Below are positions 52,696 to 60,769 of a DNA stretch of 64,000 nt, in pieces. The DNA lies in contig NZ_JAQIVH010000056.1 of NCBI RefSeq assembly GCF_028746185.1, forward strand, positions 310,001-374,000. The letters run 5' to 3'. The notes under the pieces are model-generated. The model was not told where the DNA came from and did no database searches. It was given only the letters and a program-made list of their open reading frames with translations. Within the stretch, counting starts at the first letter, position 1, and every line of letters starts with the position of its first letter. A program made the position numbers and the translations under genes. Source of the stretch: Paenibacillus_E qinlingensis (GTDB taxonomy: Bacteria; Bacillota; Bacilli; Paenibacillales; NBRC-103111).

Positions 52696-53634
52696 CTATT
52701 CATCTAACGCATTCTTCAATGCTTGGAGATTGTTCGTCATCACACTAATGTAATCCAAGTTTTTCTTCTTATCCTCAGCTGTTAGACCCTCTAGTGGATT
52801 TAGGACATCCGTATGGGCATTGATTTCCTTGGCAATCGTTGTTGCAACCTTAGGATCAACTAACGTTTCAAAAAAAATCGTTTTCACTTGCTTCTCTTTG
52901 GCGAATTGAATAATATCCGCCATTTTGTCCGGCGCGGGTTCTTCTTCCGGGGAAAGACCGGCGATAGGGACTTGTGTTAAACCATATTCCTTGGCCAAAT
53001 AACCAAATGCGGCATGTTGGGTTACGAACTCTTTATGTTTCACCTTGGCAAGCGTATCTCGGAACGTTTCATCCAACGCCTTGAGCTTCGTGATATAAAG
53101 ATCAGCGTTATTCCGATAATCGTCTTTATGTGCGGGATCTACCGTGATCAGACCCTGTGCAATTGCTTCAACCTCATGTTGAGCTAAAAGCGGGGATAAC
53201 CATACATGAGGATCCAAATCATGACTATGACCATCTTCTTCCGCTTCTTCCTCCTCTTCATGCAACCCTTGTATTAGTTCAATCCCCTTGCTCGCCTCAA
53301 CGACAACACGCTTCGTATTTGCGGCGCTTTGCAAGGCCTGCTCAGCCCACCCTTCAACAATGCCATTGTAAATAAATACATCAGCTTCCTTCACTTTTTT
53401 CATATCCTTAGCACTCGGCTCCCAATCATGCGGCTCTGAACCCGCAGGAATTAGAGCGATAACATTCGCGTGCTCACCGGCAACTTGCTTTGTGAATTCA
53501 TACATCGGATAAAAACTCGTGACGACATCCAGCTTACCGTCGCTTGAGACAGCGTTAGATGCGCACCCTGTCGTCATCAGTATGGTTGATATACCTGCGA
53601 AAATTAGTGATCTTGTAACCCATAACGATTTCAT
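52696..53634 (-). CDS. znuA: Zinc ABC transporter substrate-binding lipoprotein
   Basis: 312 aa. Lipoprotein signal with lipobox MTTGC. Zinc-ligand His residues in SEPHDWEPS, DPHVWLSP and TQHAAFGYLAKEYG, and the acidic FFETLVDPKVA. A variable metal-rich loop EEEEEAEEDGHSHDLD precedes the second ligand, as in zinc rather than manganese binders. It captures zinc outside the cell for ZnuBC. Third gene of znuCBA, 15 bp after znuB. Confidence 0.93.
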   Translation of the reverse strand: MKSLWVTRSLIFAGISTILMTTGCASNAVSSDGKLDVVTSFYPMYEFTKQVAGEHANVIALIPAGSEPHDWEPSAKDMKKVKEADVFIYNGIVEGWAEQALQSAANTKRVVVEASKGIELIQGLHEEEEEAEEDGHSHDLDPHVWLSPLLAQHEVEAIAQGLITVDPAHKDDYRNNADLYITKLKALDETFRDTLAKVKHKEFVTQHAAFGYLAKEYGLTQVPIAGLSPEEEPAPDKMADIIQFAKEKQVKTIFFETLVDPKVATTIAKEINAHTDVLNPLEGLTAEDKKKNLDYISVMTNNLQALKNALDE

Positions 53635-53649
53635 TTTAAAATTTTCCTC

Positions 53650-54519
53650 CTAATTGGTTTGAAATACAGGCAAGGGAACCTTGTCTTCAATGTTATTTGT
53701 ATTCGTTGTCTTACGAAATCGCACGACTGCTTTCTGGATTCCTAAGCCTAAAATAAGTAGGAACAAAAGTAGAATCGCGATCGTTCCACCTGGTGGTGTA
53801 CTGAAGGTATAGGAAGCTGTAAGGCCTGAAAACACACCGAGGACCCCCACTCCCATGGCAATCAGAAGAGAGGCTGTAAAACTACGCGCAATGCGTATGG
53901 CTAAGGCTGCTGGAAGAACGATGAGCGACGAAACTAGGAGTACCCCAACGATTGGCATAGCAGCCGAAACAATCATTCCTGTTAAGACGCTAAATCCGAG
54001 TGAAATCCATTTTACAGGAATACCATTCGTTCTCGCGGTATCTTCGTCGAATGTGATTTGGTACAGTTGACGACGGAACAGAAAGAAGAATAAGCCGCCG
54101 ATTACTGCCACAATAAACATGAGTACAAGTTCTGTTTCATTCACAGCCACGACGGACCCGAATAAATAGGCAGATAAACCCTTGTTCATACTGGGACTTA
54201 AGCTCATGATAATAACAGCTGAAGATAACCCTCCAATCATAATGATAGCGACTGAAATCTCACTAAAGGACCTATACGATCGCCTTACGTATTCAACAAG
54301 GACAGCACCTAGCGTCGCTACAACAAAGCCGCCTAATGTTGGATGAATATGGATAAATGCGCCACCAGCCACACCAGCTAACGAAACGTGTGAGAGCATA
54401 TCGGCCATTAACGCTTGTCGGCGAAGCATCAGATACACACCTAGTAACGAAGCGATAATCGCAATTAGCCCACCGGCACAAAATGCCCGTTGCATGAAGT
54501 CGTAGTGCAGCATTTCCAT
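53650..54519 (-). CDS. znuB: Zinc ABC transporter permease
   Basis: 289 aa with eight or so transmembrane helices and the metal-ABC-3 family start MLHYDFMQRAFCAGGLIAIIASLLGVYLMLRRQALMADMLSHVSLAGVA. A Gly/Pro-rich ATPase-coupling loop lies around TFDEDTARTNGIPVKWI. It overlaps the 3' end of znuC by 55 bp, with AAAGGAGG inside znuC; the first ATG (54519) or the third codon (54513) may be used. Confidence 0.92.
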   Translation of the reverse strand: MEMLHYDFMQRAFCAGGLIAIIASLLGVYLMLRRQALMADMLSHVSLAGVAGGAFIHIHPTLGGFVVATLGAVLVEYVRRSYRSFSEISVAIIMIGGLSSAVIIMSLSPSMNKGLSAYLFGSVVAVNETELVLMFIVAVIGGLFFFLFRRQLYQITFDEDTARTNGIPVKWISLGFSVLTGMIVSAAMPIVGVLLVSSLIVLPAALAIRIARSFTASLLIAMGVGVLGVFSGLTASYTFSTPPGGTIAILLLFLLILGLGIQKAVVRFRKTTNTNNIEDKVPLPVFQTN

Positions 54520-55172
54520 CCTCCTTCCTCCTTTCGTTCTAATGCAATGACTCTGTTTATGTACGGAGAGACTTCTTCCAGATTATGTGTGACCATAACA
54601 ACCGTTCTGCCAAGCGTCTTTGCTTGAACATGCATCAGTTGATAAAATCCAATCCGGCTTTCATAATCCATACCTGTCGTGGGCTCATCCAGTACAAGCA
54701 GATCTGGCTCTTGCGATAGTGCTCGAGCTATGCAAATCCGCTGCTTCTGGCCACCTGATAATTCGCCGATTCTACGCTTACGCATATCCCACATCCCCAA
54801 TTGGCGAAGGGTTGTTTCCGTAATGTCTTTATCTTCCTTGCGTAGTTTGCTAAACAAAGGTATCCGTGAAAATCTACCTGAGCGCACAAACTCCAAGATG
54901 TTACTTGGAAAACCGCTATTGAAACCTGCGATCTGTTGAGATACGTAACCTACTTGCAGTTTCTCTCCTTTCGAATTCGTCTGCGATAAGAACACTCGGC
55001 CTTTCCATGGCACTATCAAACCTAACATGAGTTTAAGCAAGGTTGATTTTGCCGCGCCATTGGGTCCGATAACAGCAACAAATTCACCAGACTGAATGTC
55101 TAATTGTGCATCTTGAATACAAGGAATATCCACATAACCAAACTCCACCTGCTGCATGGAGACAATTAACAT
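54465..55172 (-). CDS. znuC: Zinc ABC transporter ATP-binding protein
   Basis: About 235 aa. Walker A is GPNGAAKST, the usual Gly before Lys being Ala; similar variants occur in other Firmicute zinc ATPases (from memory), so this need not mean loss of function. Also Q-loop VGYVSQQIAG, signature ELSGGQKQRI, Walker B LLVLDEPTTGMD and switch His VMVTHNLEEV. The C-terminus ends in Cys/His-bearing sequence (GGWKCCTTTSCNGHFVPVG) that may be a by-product of the overlap with znuB. The start is ATG 55172, after AAGGGGGGG; a Zur box lies at 55201. Confidence 0.92.
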   Translation of the reverse strand: MLIVSMQQVEFGYVDIPCIQDAQLDIQSGEFVAVIGPNGAAKSTLLKLMLGLIVPWKGRVFLSQTNSKGEKLQVGYVSQQIAGFNSGFPSNILEFVRSGRFSRIPLFSKLRKEDKDITETTLRQLGMWDMRKRRIGELSGGQKQRICIARALSQEPDLLVLDEPTTGMDYESRIGFYQLMHVQAKTLGRTVVMVTHNLEEVSPYINRVIALERKEEGGWKCCTTTSCNGHFVPVG

Positions 55173-55200
55173 GACTTTCAACCCCCCCTTCAAATTTATG

Positions 55201-55213
55201 CGTAAATTTTACG
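55201..55213. promoter_or_regulatory. Zur box at znuCBA
   Basis: CGTAAATTTTACG, a perfect 13-bp palindrome 28 bp before the znuC ATG, resembling the Zur core with A/T in place of the outer T/A. Confidence 0.72.
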
Positions 55214-55294
55214 AATACATCATAGAATAAATGGAAGCTAGTTCACCTACTAGGAAACTTAACTAATCTCTGTTCATATCGCGTTCGTCTAATA

Positions 55295-55306
55295 GTAAAA
55301 TTTACG
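55295..55306. promoter_or_regulatory. Second Zur-like box in the znuC/permease intergenic region
   Basis: GTAAAATTTACG with perfect GTAAA-A-TTTAC core, about 120 bp from each divergent gene. Its reverse complement shares GCGTAAATTTTAC with the 55201 site. Confidence 0.62.
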
Positions 55307-55390
55307 CATTACAACGAGTAATATATCCTGCTTTTTCTAGGCTGTCAATAACATGCTTGCAAGAAATACCGATTTAGCATATGATTTTAA

Positions 55391-55404
55391 TCGTAAATAT
55401 TACT
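55391..55404. promoter_or_regulatory. Third Zur-like box, before the permease gene
   Basis: TCGTAAATATTACT, partly symmetric (GTAA-N3-TTAC), 40 bp upstream of the permease ATG. Confidence 0.6.
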
Positions 55405-55443
55405 TTTTAACATAGAACTAATGTAAGTAAAGGAGTCTCCCTC

Positions 55444-56421
55444 ATGCTAAGTAAATCTGAGAATCATACTTTCCTAAGCAGTTTTTTTACAGTCGATCAC
55501 TTGCAATCCTTCAAAACGATTTTTATCAGCCTTATCCTTGAAGCATTACCGTTTATTTTACTTGGCGTCCTGCTCTCATCCTTGCTCCAAACATTCGTGC
55601 CCGAGTCAACCATTCGTCGCTTCACACCTCGGAACCCCATTCTTGGCATATTATTTGCTTGCCTAATTGGTATTCTTTTTCCCATGTGTGAATGTGGTAT
55701 GATTCCGATTGTTCGTAGACTCATCCTAAAAGGAATGCCCGTTTACATCGCCGTCGTCTTTATTATCGCTGGACCCATTCTTAATCCTATTGTCTTCGCA
55801 GCTACGCTAATGGCGTTTCGCAATCATCCTTCCATCGCTTACTCCCGAATGGGACTTGCTTTCCTTGTTGTCATCATTATTGGGTTGATTCTCTATCGGA
55901 TAGTTAAAAGAAGTCCTTTAAGACAAAGTCAAAACCATGAGTCGAAAGTGCCTCTGCATGAAGTACATCATCACCACCATGACCACCATGAACATCATCA
56001 CAAACAAAGTGGTAATCCAAGTAAGATCATGACATTTTTCGTACATAGCTCAAGCGAGTTTTTTGAAATGGGTAAATACCTTGTCTTTGGCGCATTACTC
56101 ACCGCTCTCATACAAGTATTTATGCAGCGCGAAAGCCTGTTAGCCATTGGCCAAGGTCCACTCTCTTCTCACTTTTTTATGATGGGCTTGGCGTACATTC
56201 TTTCCATTTGTTCGACATCGGACGCATTCGTAGCTTCCTCTTTCCAAACCTCATTTACGACCGGTTCATTGCTAACCTTTCTTGTCTTCGGACCTATGTT
56301 GGATTTCAAAAGTACGCTAATGTTGCTTTCCGTGTTCAAGTTCAAATTCGTCTTACTTCTAGTCTTGTTAATCTCATGCACAGTGCTTCTTTGCTCATTG
56401 CTCTGGGAACAATTTATATAA
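55444..56421 (+). CDS. Putative metal permease (UPF0718/YraQ-YcgR family) with His-rich loop
   Basis: 325 aa, about eight transmembrane helices. The family motif FPMCECGMIPIVRRL occurs near residue 80, with GPILNPIVFAATL and CSTSDAFVASSF. A cytosolic or external loop at about 172-190 is His-rich (HHHHHDHHEHHH), typical of zinc-binding loops. AAAGGAG precedes the ATG. Pairing with a TIGR03943 protein and the Zur-like boxes upstream suggest a second zinc uptake or handling system. Transport activity is inferred; the family is poorly characterised. Confidence 0.85.
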   Translation: MLSKSENHTFLSSFFTVDHLQSFKTIFISLILEALPFILLGVLLSSLLQTFVPESTIRRFTPRNPILGILFACLIGILFPMCECGMIPIVRRLILKGMPVYIAVVFIIAGPILNPIVFAATLMAFRNHPSIAYSRMGLAFLVVIIIGLILYRIVKRSPLRQSQNHESKVPLHEVHHHHHDHHEHHHKQSGNPSKIMTFFVHSSSEFFEMGKYLVFGALLTALIQVFMQRESLLAIGQGPLSSHFFMMGLAYILSICSTSDAFVASSFQTSFTTGSLLTFLVFGPMLDFKSTLMLLSVFKFKFVLLLVLLISCTVLLCSLLWEQFI

Positions 56422-56442
56422 CTAATACGAGGAGGAATTCGT

Positions 56443-57408
56443 TTGAATCACACACGTAAAACAAGCTATCATCATTTATTTCGTACACTAATTTTACTTG
56501 GGTTCTCTAGCTATATCGTTGTTCTTACAAAATCAGATTCATTACAGTTGTATATCGCCCCGCGTATGATGATTTATGTCAAAATTGCTTCCGTCGTATT
56601 GTATATCATTGCATGTTTTCAAGGTTTCATGGCTCTTCGTTCCTATTGGGGAAGATCAGTAGACTGTGATTGTCATCAGCCAGCTCCGCGATCGTTCCTA
56701 CGAAATTTCATAGCATATGGGTTACTCGTTCTTCCGCTGATGATTGGCTTCCTTCTGCCAGATACAGCGTTAAATAGCACCATGGTCGCTGCTAAAGGGA
56801 TCAATCTTTCTGCTGCCACGACCACTATGACGACTCCTCGTTCTGAATCGTATAATTTGCCTAGCTTCCCCAAACCTGCCACCAGCAGTCAAACTTTGCG
56901 AGCTAGTCAGGCTGAAGCTGAACAAACTGCTCAGTCAGACACTGATATCGAGCAGTTATTTAAGTCCCCGGATGAGTGGAACGAAGACTTTGCCAAGATG
57001 GGTGTTATTCTTTATAAAAAGGATCGCATTCTGGTACAGCCAGATATTTACATGGAGATCCTGTCAACGATAGATCTGTTCAAGGATAACTTTATCGGTA
57101 AAGAAATAGAACTAACAGGATTTGTGTATCGTGAGGAAGATAAAATGAGGAGGAATCAATTCGTTGTTGGGCGTTTCGCGGTTAGTTGCTGCTCAGCGGA
57201 TGCTTCTCCTTACGGGGTGTTGGTGGAGTTCCCAACAGCGCCAAATTATTCGCAAGATATGTGGGTGAAAGTTACCGGAACCATTCAAAATGGTCAATAC
57301 AATGGGAACGACATATTCAAAATTGAGGCCACTAAAATCGAAAAAATCGAGGCCCCTAGTTCGCCGTATGTCTATCCTAACTTCGAACCATTGACAATTC
57401 TCAAGTAG
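56443..57408 (+). CDS. TIGR03943/DUF1980 family permease partner (YcgQ-like)
   Basis: 321 aa. Two to three N-terminal hydrophobic spans, a CxCH motif (VDCDCHQP, about residue 75-82), another membrane span, an Ala/Thr/Ser-rich linker (about 130-170), and a soluble C-terminal domain with VGRFAVSCCSADASPYGVLVEFP. These conserved Cys/His residues may bind metal. It starts at TTG 56443, 7 nt after GGAGG, and 21 bp after the permease stop, so it forms a two-gene unit. Confidence 0.87.
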   Translation: MNHTRKTSYHHLFRTLILLGFSSYIVVLTKSDSLQLYIAPRMMIYVKIASVVLYIIACFQGFMALRSYWGRSVDCDCHQPAPRSFLRNFIAYGLLVLPLMIGFLLPDTALNSTMVAAKGINLSAATTTMTTPRSESYNLPSFPKPATSSQTLRASQAEAEQTAQSDTDIEQLFKSPDEWNEDFAKMGVILYKKDRILVQPDIYMEILSTIDLFKDNFIGKEIELTGFVYREEDKMRRNQFVVGRFAVSCCSADASPYGVLVEFPTAPNYSQDMWVKVTGTIQNGQYNGNDIFKIEATKIEKIEAPSSPYVYPNFEPLTILK

Positions 57409-57418
57409 TTAAATGGAA

Positions 57419-57453
57419 ATGAGCTGTTCGAAATCAATCTTTGAACAGCTCAT
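57419..57453. terminator. Hairpin between convergent genes, overlapping the end of the ATPase gene
   Basis: Perfect ATGAGCTGTTC/GAACAGCTCAT stem (57419-57429 with 57443-57453). The right arm encodes the last residues of the minus-strand ATPase. It probably terminates the permease operon; the T tail is short. Confidence 0.6.
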
Positions 57454-58144
57454 CTAAAATCATTTTTCTATTGTCAAGAAACCGTTTGGTGATCATATAG
57501 TGAAGCGTTTCCTCGTATTGAATGTCGCTAATGGGTTGATCATCAAAACTAAGTATCTGCGCATCTGGATACCCAAGAAGTATTGGAGAATGCGTAGCAA
57601 TAATGAACTGAGCTTCCTTCTCCAAATCTTTGATAACTCGCATTAAAGCCAACTGTCTAGCTGGCGATAAGGCTGCTTCGGGTTCATCTAGTAAATATAT
57701 CGCCTTTTTCCCAAACCGATGTTTAAAAAGTGACAGAAACGCTTCACCATGCGATTGCTCGTGTAAGGAGCGACCGCCGTAATACGGTAAGCTTTCAGGC
57801 ATCGTATCCAAATAGCTGGCAAAGTTATAAAAGGTTTCTGCTCGGAGAAAAAAGCCGTTCGTAATCTTCGGCATCCAAGACAGACGCAAGTGCTCCCCCA
57901 GGGTGGAATGAGCTGCGTCGACGTCATACACATTGTTTCTTCCGCCACTTGCCGTGTTAAACCCACATTGGTATGCGATGGCTTCAAGGATCGTTGATTT
58001 GCCTGACCCGTTCTCTCCAACGAAAAAAGTCACATTCTTCTGAAACGAAATTGAAGCTAACGATTGGATAGATGGTATTGAAAAAGGATACTTTCCGGGA
58101 TCGAAATGTTCATTCTTCTGAACTTCAAGTTTTCTCAGATACAT
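57434..58144 (-). CDS. AAA-family ATPase (SMC/RecF-like single-domain type)
   Basis: 236 aa. Walker A FFVGENGSGKST near residue 42, a Q-loop-like region, and Walker B AIYLLDEPEAALSPARQLALM with switch FIIATHSPILLGYPDAQIL. The full ABC/SMC-type head is present without a long coiled coil. Such stand-alone proteins are common and functionally unassigned; some are parts of defence or DNA-repair systems, but no partner gene is adjacent. Confidence 0.82.
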   Translation of the reverse strand: MYLRKLEVQKNEHFDPGKYPFSIPSIQSLASISFQKNVTFFVGENGSGKSTILEAIAYQCGFNTASGGRNNVYDVDAAHSTLGEHLRLSWMPKITNGFFLRAETFYNFASYLDTMPESLPYYGGRSLHEQSHGEAFLSLFKHRFGKKAIYLLDEPEAALSPARQLALMRVIKDLEKEAQFIIATHSPILLGYPDAQILSFDDQPISDIQYEETLHYMITKRFLDNRKMILDELFKD

Positions 58145-58268
58145 GATTGATCAACTCCATTTGAAATTTCCAAGTATACTTCTATTCTACGGTTTTCTAA
58201 CTCGAAGTAAAGAAATGCGACACCACCAATAATTCATGTCATTAATCATTAACCTCATTAAATAATAA

Positions 58269-58290
58269 AAAGCCTGATTTCTCAGGCTTT
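58269..58290 (-). terminator. Intrinsic terminator of the ABC-F gene
   Basis: Perfect AAAGCCTGA/TCAGGCTTT stem with TTTC loop; read leftwards it continues into TTTTTATTATT. Confidence 0.85.
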
Positions 58291-58333
58291 CTCCCTAACA
58301 CGATTCGGTTAAATCTACTCGTCTTCCATTGCC

Positions 58334-59812
58334 TTAAAGTTCAATAATCTTCGTGGCTACATTATCGCAAAATTCCCTATCATGCTCTACAAAGAGAAGC
58401 GTCGGGGCATGCTCAAGCAGTAGCTCCTCGATCTGCATCCGCGAAATCACATCTATAAAGTTAAGCGGTTCATCCCAAATATGCAGATGTACTTTCTCGC
58501 TCAGACTTTTGGCGATCAGTACTTTCTTCTTCTGTCCGCCGCTAAAGGAAGAAATATCTTTCTCGAATTGGACTCTTGCGAAATCGAGCTTCCTTAGAAT
58601 CGCCTTAAACAGACTCTCGTCAATCCCGTTATTCTTCGCATAGTCGGTTAAATTACCTTGTAAATGCGAAGTGTCCTGGGAAACATACGATATTTGAAGT
58701 TGGCTCCCCTTTCGGAAAGTTCCTGTATAGTTGATTTGCTCTCCACAGAGCAACTTAATAATACTTGATTTACCCGAGCCATTTTTACCTGATAACGCAA
58801 TCCGCTCACCTTGTTCGATCGTAAAATTAACATCTTGGCATACGATTTTCTCACCGTACTGGATCGAAACATGTTCAAGCGCAGCAAGTTGGTTTTTGTG
58901 GTAGGCAAGTTGGGTTATCTTGAGGTCTTCTGCACTTTCAATATTTTTGAGCAGCTTCGATCTTTCTTCGATGGACGATTCTTGTCTTTGTTCGATAGAT
59001 TTTGAACGTTTCATCATTTTCGCAGCTTTGTGACCAATATACCCCTTATCTACCTTGGAACCCGAATTTCTAGTACCGTTCTTCGTTTTCTCAACTTCAT
59101 GAGACCAGTTGCTCGTACGTTTAGCAGCATCGGATAATCGTTTGATATCCTTCCTCAGCTTCTCATTTTCAGCGAGTTCATAGTGATCTTGCCTTTGCTT
59201 ATTTTCCCACCAATCTGAGAAATTACCCCTTTGAATCTCAATATTGGTCTTATTGATGGATAGGATGTGGTCTACACAATTATCCAGAAATGATCTGTCA
59301 TGAGACACTAAGATATACCCGTTCTTCGTATTCAGATACTCACTGACCAGCTTTCTAGCATTCATGTCAAGATGATTGGTGGGTTCATCAATTAACAAAA
59401 AGCTATTTTCCTTCAAAAATAAAGCAGCTAATAATACTTTCGTTTGCTCACCGTTTGACAATGACTCGAATGGTCGATAAAGTACATCCTCCGAAACCTT
59501 AAGTAAGGTGAGCTCCCGCATTAATTCCCAGTGCTGATAATCCGGCAAAATATCATTGATAATATCCATCGTTTGGTCTTGTTTATTGTTCACTTGAAAA
59601 GGGAAATATTCAAAGCTGACATTCGCAGAAATATGTCCGCTGTATTCGTATTTACCAAGCAGCAAGCCCAGAAAAGTTGTCTTCCCTCTCCCGTTTCTTC
59701 CTGTAAAGCCTAATTTCCAATCGGTATCAATTTGAAAATTGACGTCTTCAAAAATATTATCGTAACTTCCATCATAGGCAAACGTTAGGTTTGAAACATT
59801 GATTAATGACAT
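58334..59812 (-). CDS. ABC-F ribosomal protection protein, Lsa-like
   Basis: 492 aa with two ABC domains. The first has MSLINVSNLTFAYDGSYDNIFEDVNF, Walker A TGRNGRGKTT, SLSNGEQTKV and LLIDEPTNHLD. Then comes a Lys/Arg-rich interdomain linker (about 190-280, KDIKRLSDAAKRTSNWSHEVEKTKNG). The second has SGKNGSGKSS, FSGGQKKKV and HIWDEPLNFID. The opening and linker are typical of the Lsa group, which displaces lincosamides, pleuromutilins and streptogramin A from ribosomes. Exact spectrum cannot be read. The start is ATG 59812, 8 nt after AGGAGG. Confidence 0.9.
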   Translation of the reverse strand: MSLINVSNLTFAYDGSYDNIFEDVNFQIDTDWKLGFTGRNGRGKTTFLGLLLGKYEYSGHISANVSFEYFPFQVNNKQDQTMDIINDILPDYQHWELMRELTLLKVSEDVLYRPFESLSNGEQTKVLLAALFLKENSFLLIDEPTNHLDMNARKLVSEYLNTKNGYILVSHDRSFLDNCVDHILSINKTNIEIQRGNFSDWWENKQRQDHYELAENEKLRKDIKRLSDAAKRTSNWSHEVEKTKNGTRNSGSKVDKGYIGHKAAKMMKRSKSIEQRQESSIEERSKLLKNIESAEDLKITQLAYHKNQLAALEHVSIQYGEKIVCQDVNFTIEQGERIALSGKNGSGKSSIIKLLCGEQINYTGTFRKGSQLQISYVSQDTSHLQGNLTDYAKNNGIDESLFKAILRKLDFARVQFEKDISSFSGGQKKKVLIAKSLSEKVHLHIWDEPLNFIDVISRMQIEELLLEHAPTLLFVEHDREFCDNVATKIIEL

Positions 59813-59915
59813 GTTGAGATCCTCCTGTACCATGCGTAAGGCATGAGTTCATCATAGCACATTAGGATTTACCAATTCGAAGGAAAGGATAACTATAGAT
59901 AAACTCTCCTGTCCA

Positions 59916-60563
59916 TCAAAGCTTCTTCAATTGTGTGATAAGCTCTTGCGGCTCTAATCGTGACATGAAATCGGGATTCACATGTGCGAATCGGACGACT
60001 CTTTCTCTATCTAAAACGTAAATGCCCGGAATTGGCAGGATCCACCGATCGCTTTTATTGAACGCTCTGAGATCTCTTCCGAGAAGATGTTTGAAAGTAT
60101 GTTGAAGATAGTCAGGCATTTCGAATAATAGGTGATAGCTTTCCGCTACACGGCCATTTGCATCGCTCAGTACTTGGAAAGACAATTGTTCTTTCTCCTT
60201 CTGTGTTAATGAGTTATCAGGAGTTTGCGGTGAAATAGCCAACAGCTGGGCACCATACTTATGAATCTCTGGCAGTATCTCCTGATACGATCTGAGCTGA
60301 ATATTACAAAATGGACACCATGCGCCGCGGTAAAAAGTGAGGACTACCGGCCCTTTGGCCAGCTCATCGTATAGCATTATTTGCTCGCCGAGCGGATTGC
60401 TCAAGACAAAATTCGGAGCGATGTCTCCTACTTTTAATCCGTAAATACTCCCCGCTTGCTGTTGCTCTTCCATATGTCGAAAAATGTGTGTCTGCGCTTC
60501 AACAGGTACTCTAACTTTAAATCCCGATTTAGCTTGTTCCAGTTGCTCTTTCATAGACATCAT
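59916..60563 (-). CDS. Peroxiredoxin-like (AhpC/TSA-type thioredoxin-fold) protein
   Basis: 215 aa. After a helical N-terminus (1-45) comes a thioredoxin fold: VGDIAPNFVLSNPLGEQI, VVLTFYRGAWCPFCNIQLRSYQ (CPFC active site), LLAISPQTPDNSLTQKEK and VYVLD-like strand IPGIYVLDRERVVRFAHVNPDF. It probably reduces peroxides or disulfides. AAAGGAG precedes the ATG. The divergent region holds a perfect inverted repeat (60606-60635) likely to be an operator. Confidence 0.88.
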   Translation of the reverse strand: MMSMKEQLEQAKSGFKVRVPVEAQTHIFRHMEEQQQAGSIYGLKVGDIAPNFVLSNPLGEQIMLYDELAKGPVVLTFYRGAWCPFCNIQLRSYQEILPEIHKYGAQLLAISPQTPDNSLTQKEKEQLSFQVLSDANGRVAESYHLLFEMPDYLQHTFKHLLGRDLRAFNKSDRWILPIPGIYVLDRERVVRFAHVNPDFMSRLEPQELITQLKKL

Positions 60564-60605
60564 GCATCTCTCCTTTGTTGGACAAGTATCACCATATTAG
60601 CGCAA

Positions 60606-60635
60606 ATAAAAGATACCATTCGGTATCTTTTATTG
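60606..60635. promoter_or_regulatory. Perfect 13-bp inverted repeat in a divergent promoter region
   Basis: AATAAAAGATACC-ATTC-GGTATCTTTTATT. It lies 43 bp upstream of the peroxiredoxin-like gene and 134 bp before the ABC exporter. The central ATACCATTCGGTAT has TetR/MarR-operator character. Termination is unlikely because neither flanking gene ends here. No regulator gene is adjacent. Confidence 0.55.
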
Positions 60636-60769
60636 TAACATATAACCAATTATTTACAAGATAGCCTTCTTAAAAATAAGAGCAGCTTCCCATATATACA
60701 TTTGTTTACATTCAGTTTAAAAATATACGATACAATCACGTCATCAATTGTTATTTAGGAGGAATTACT

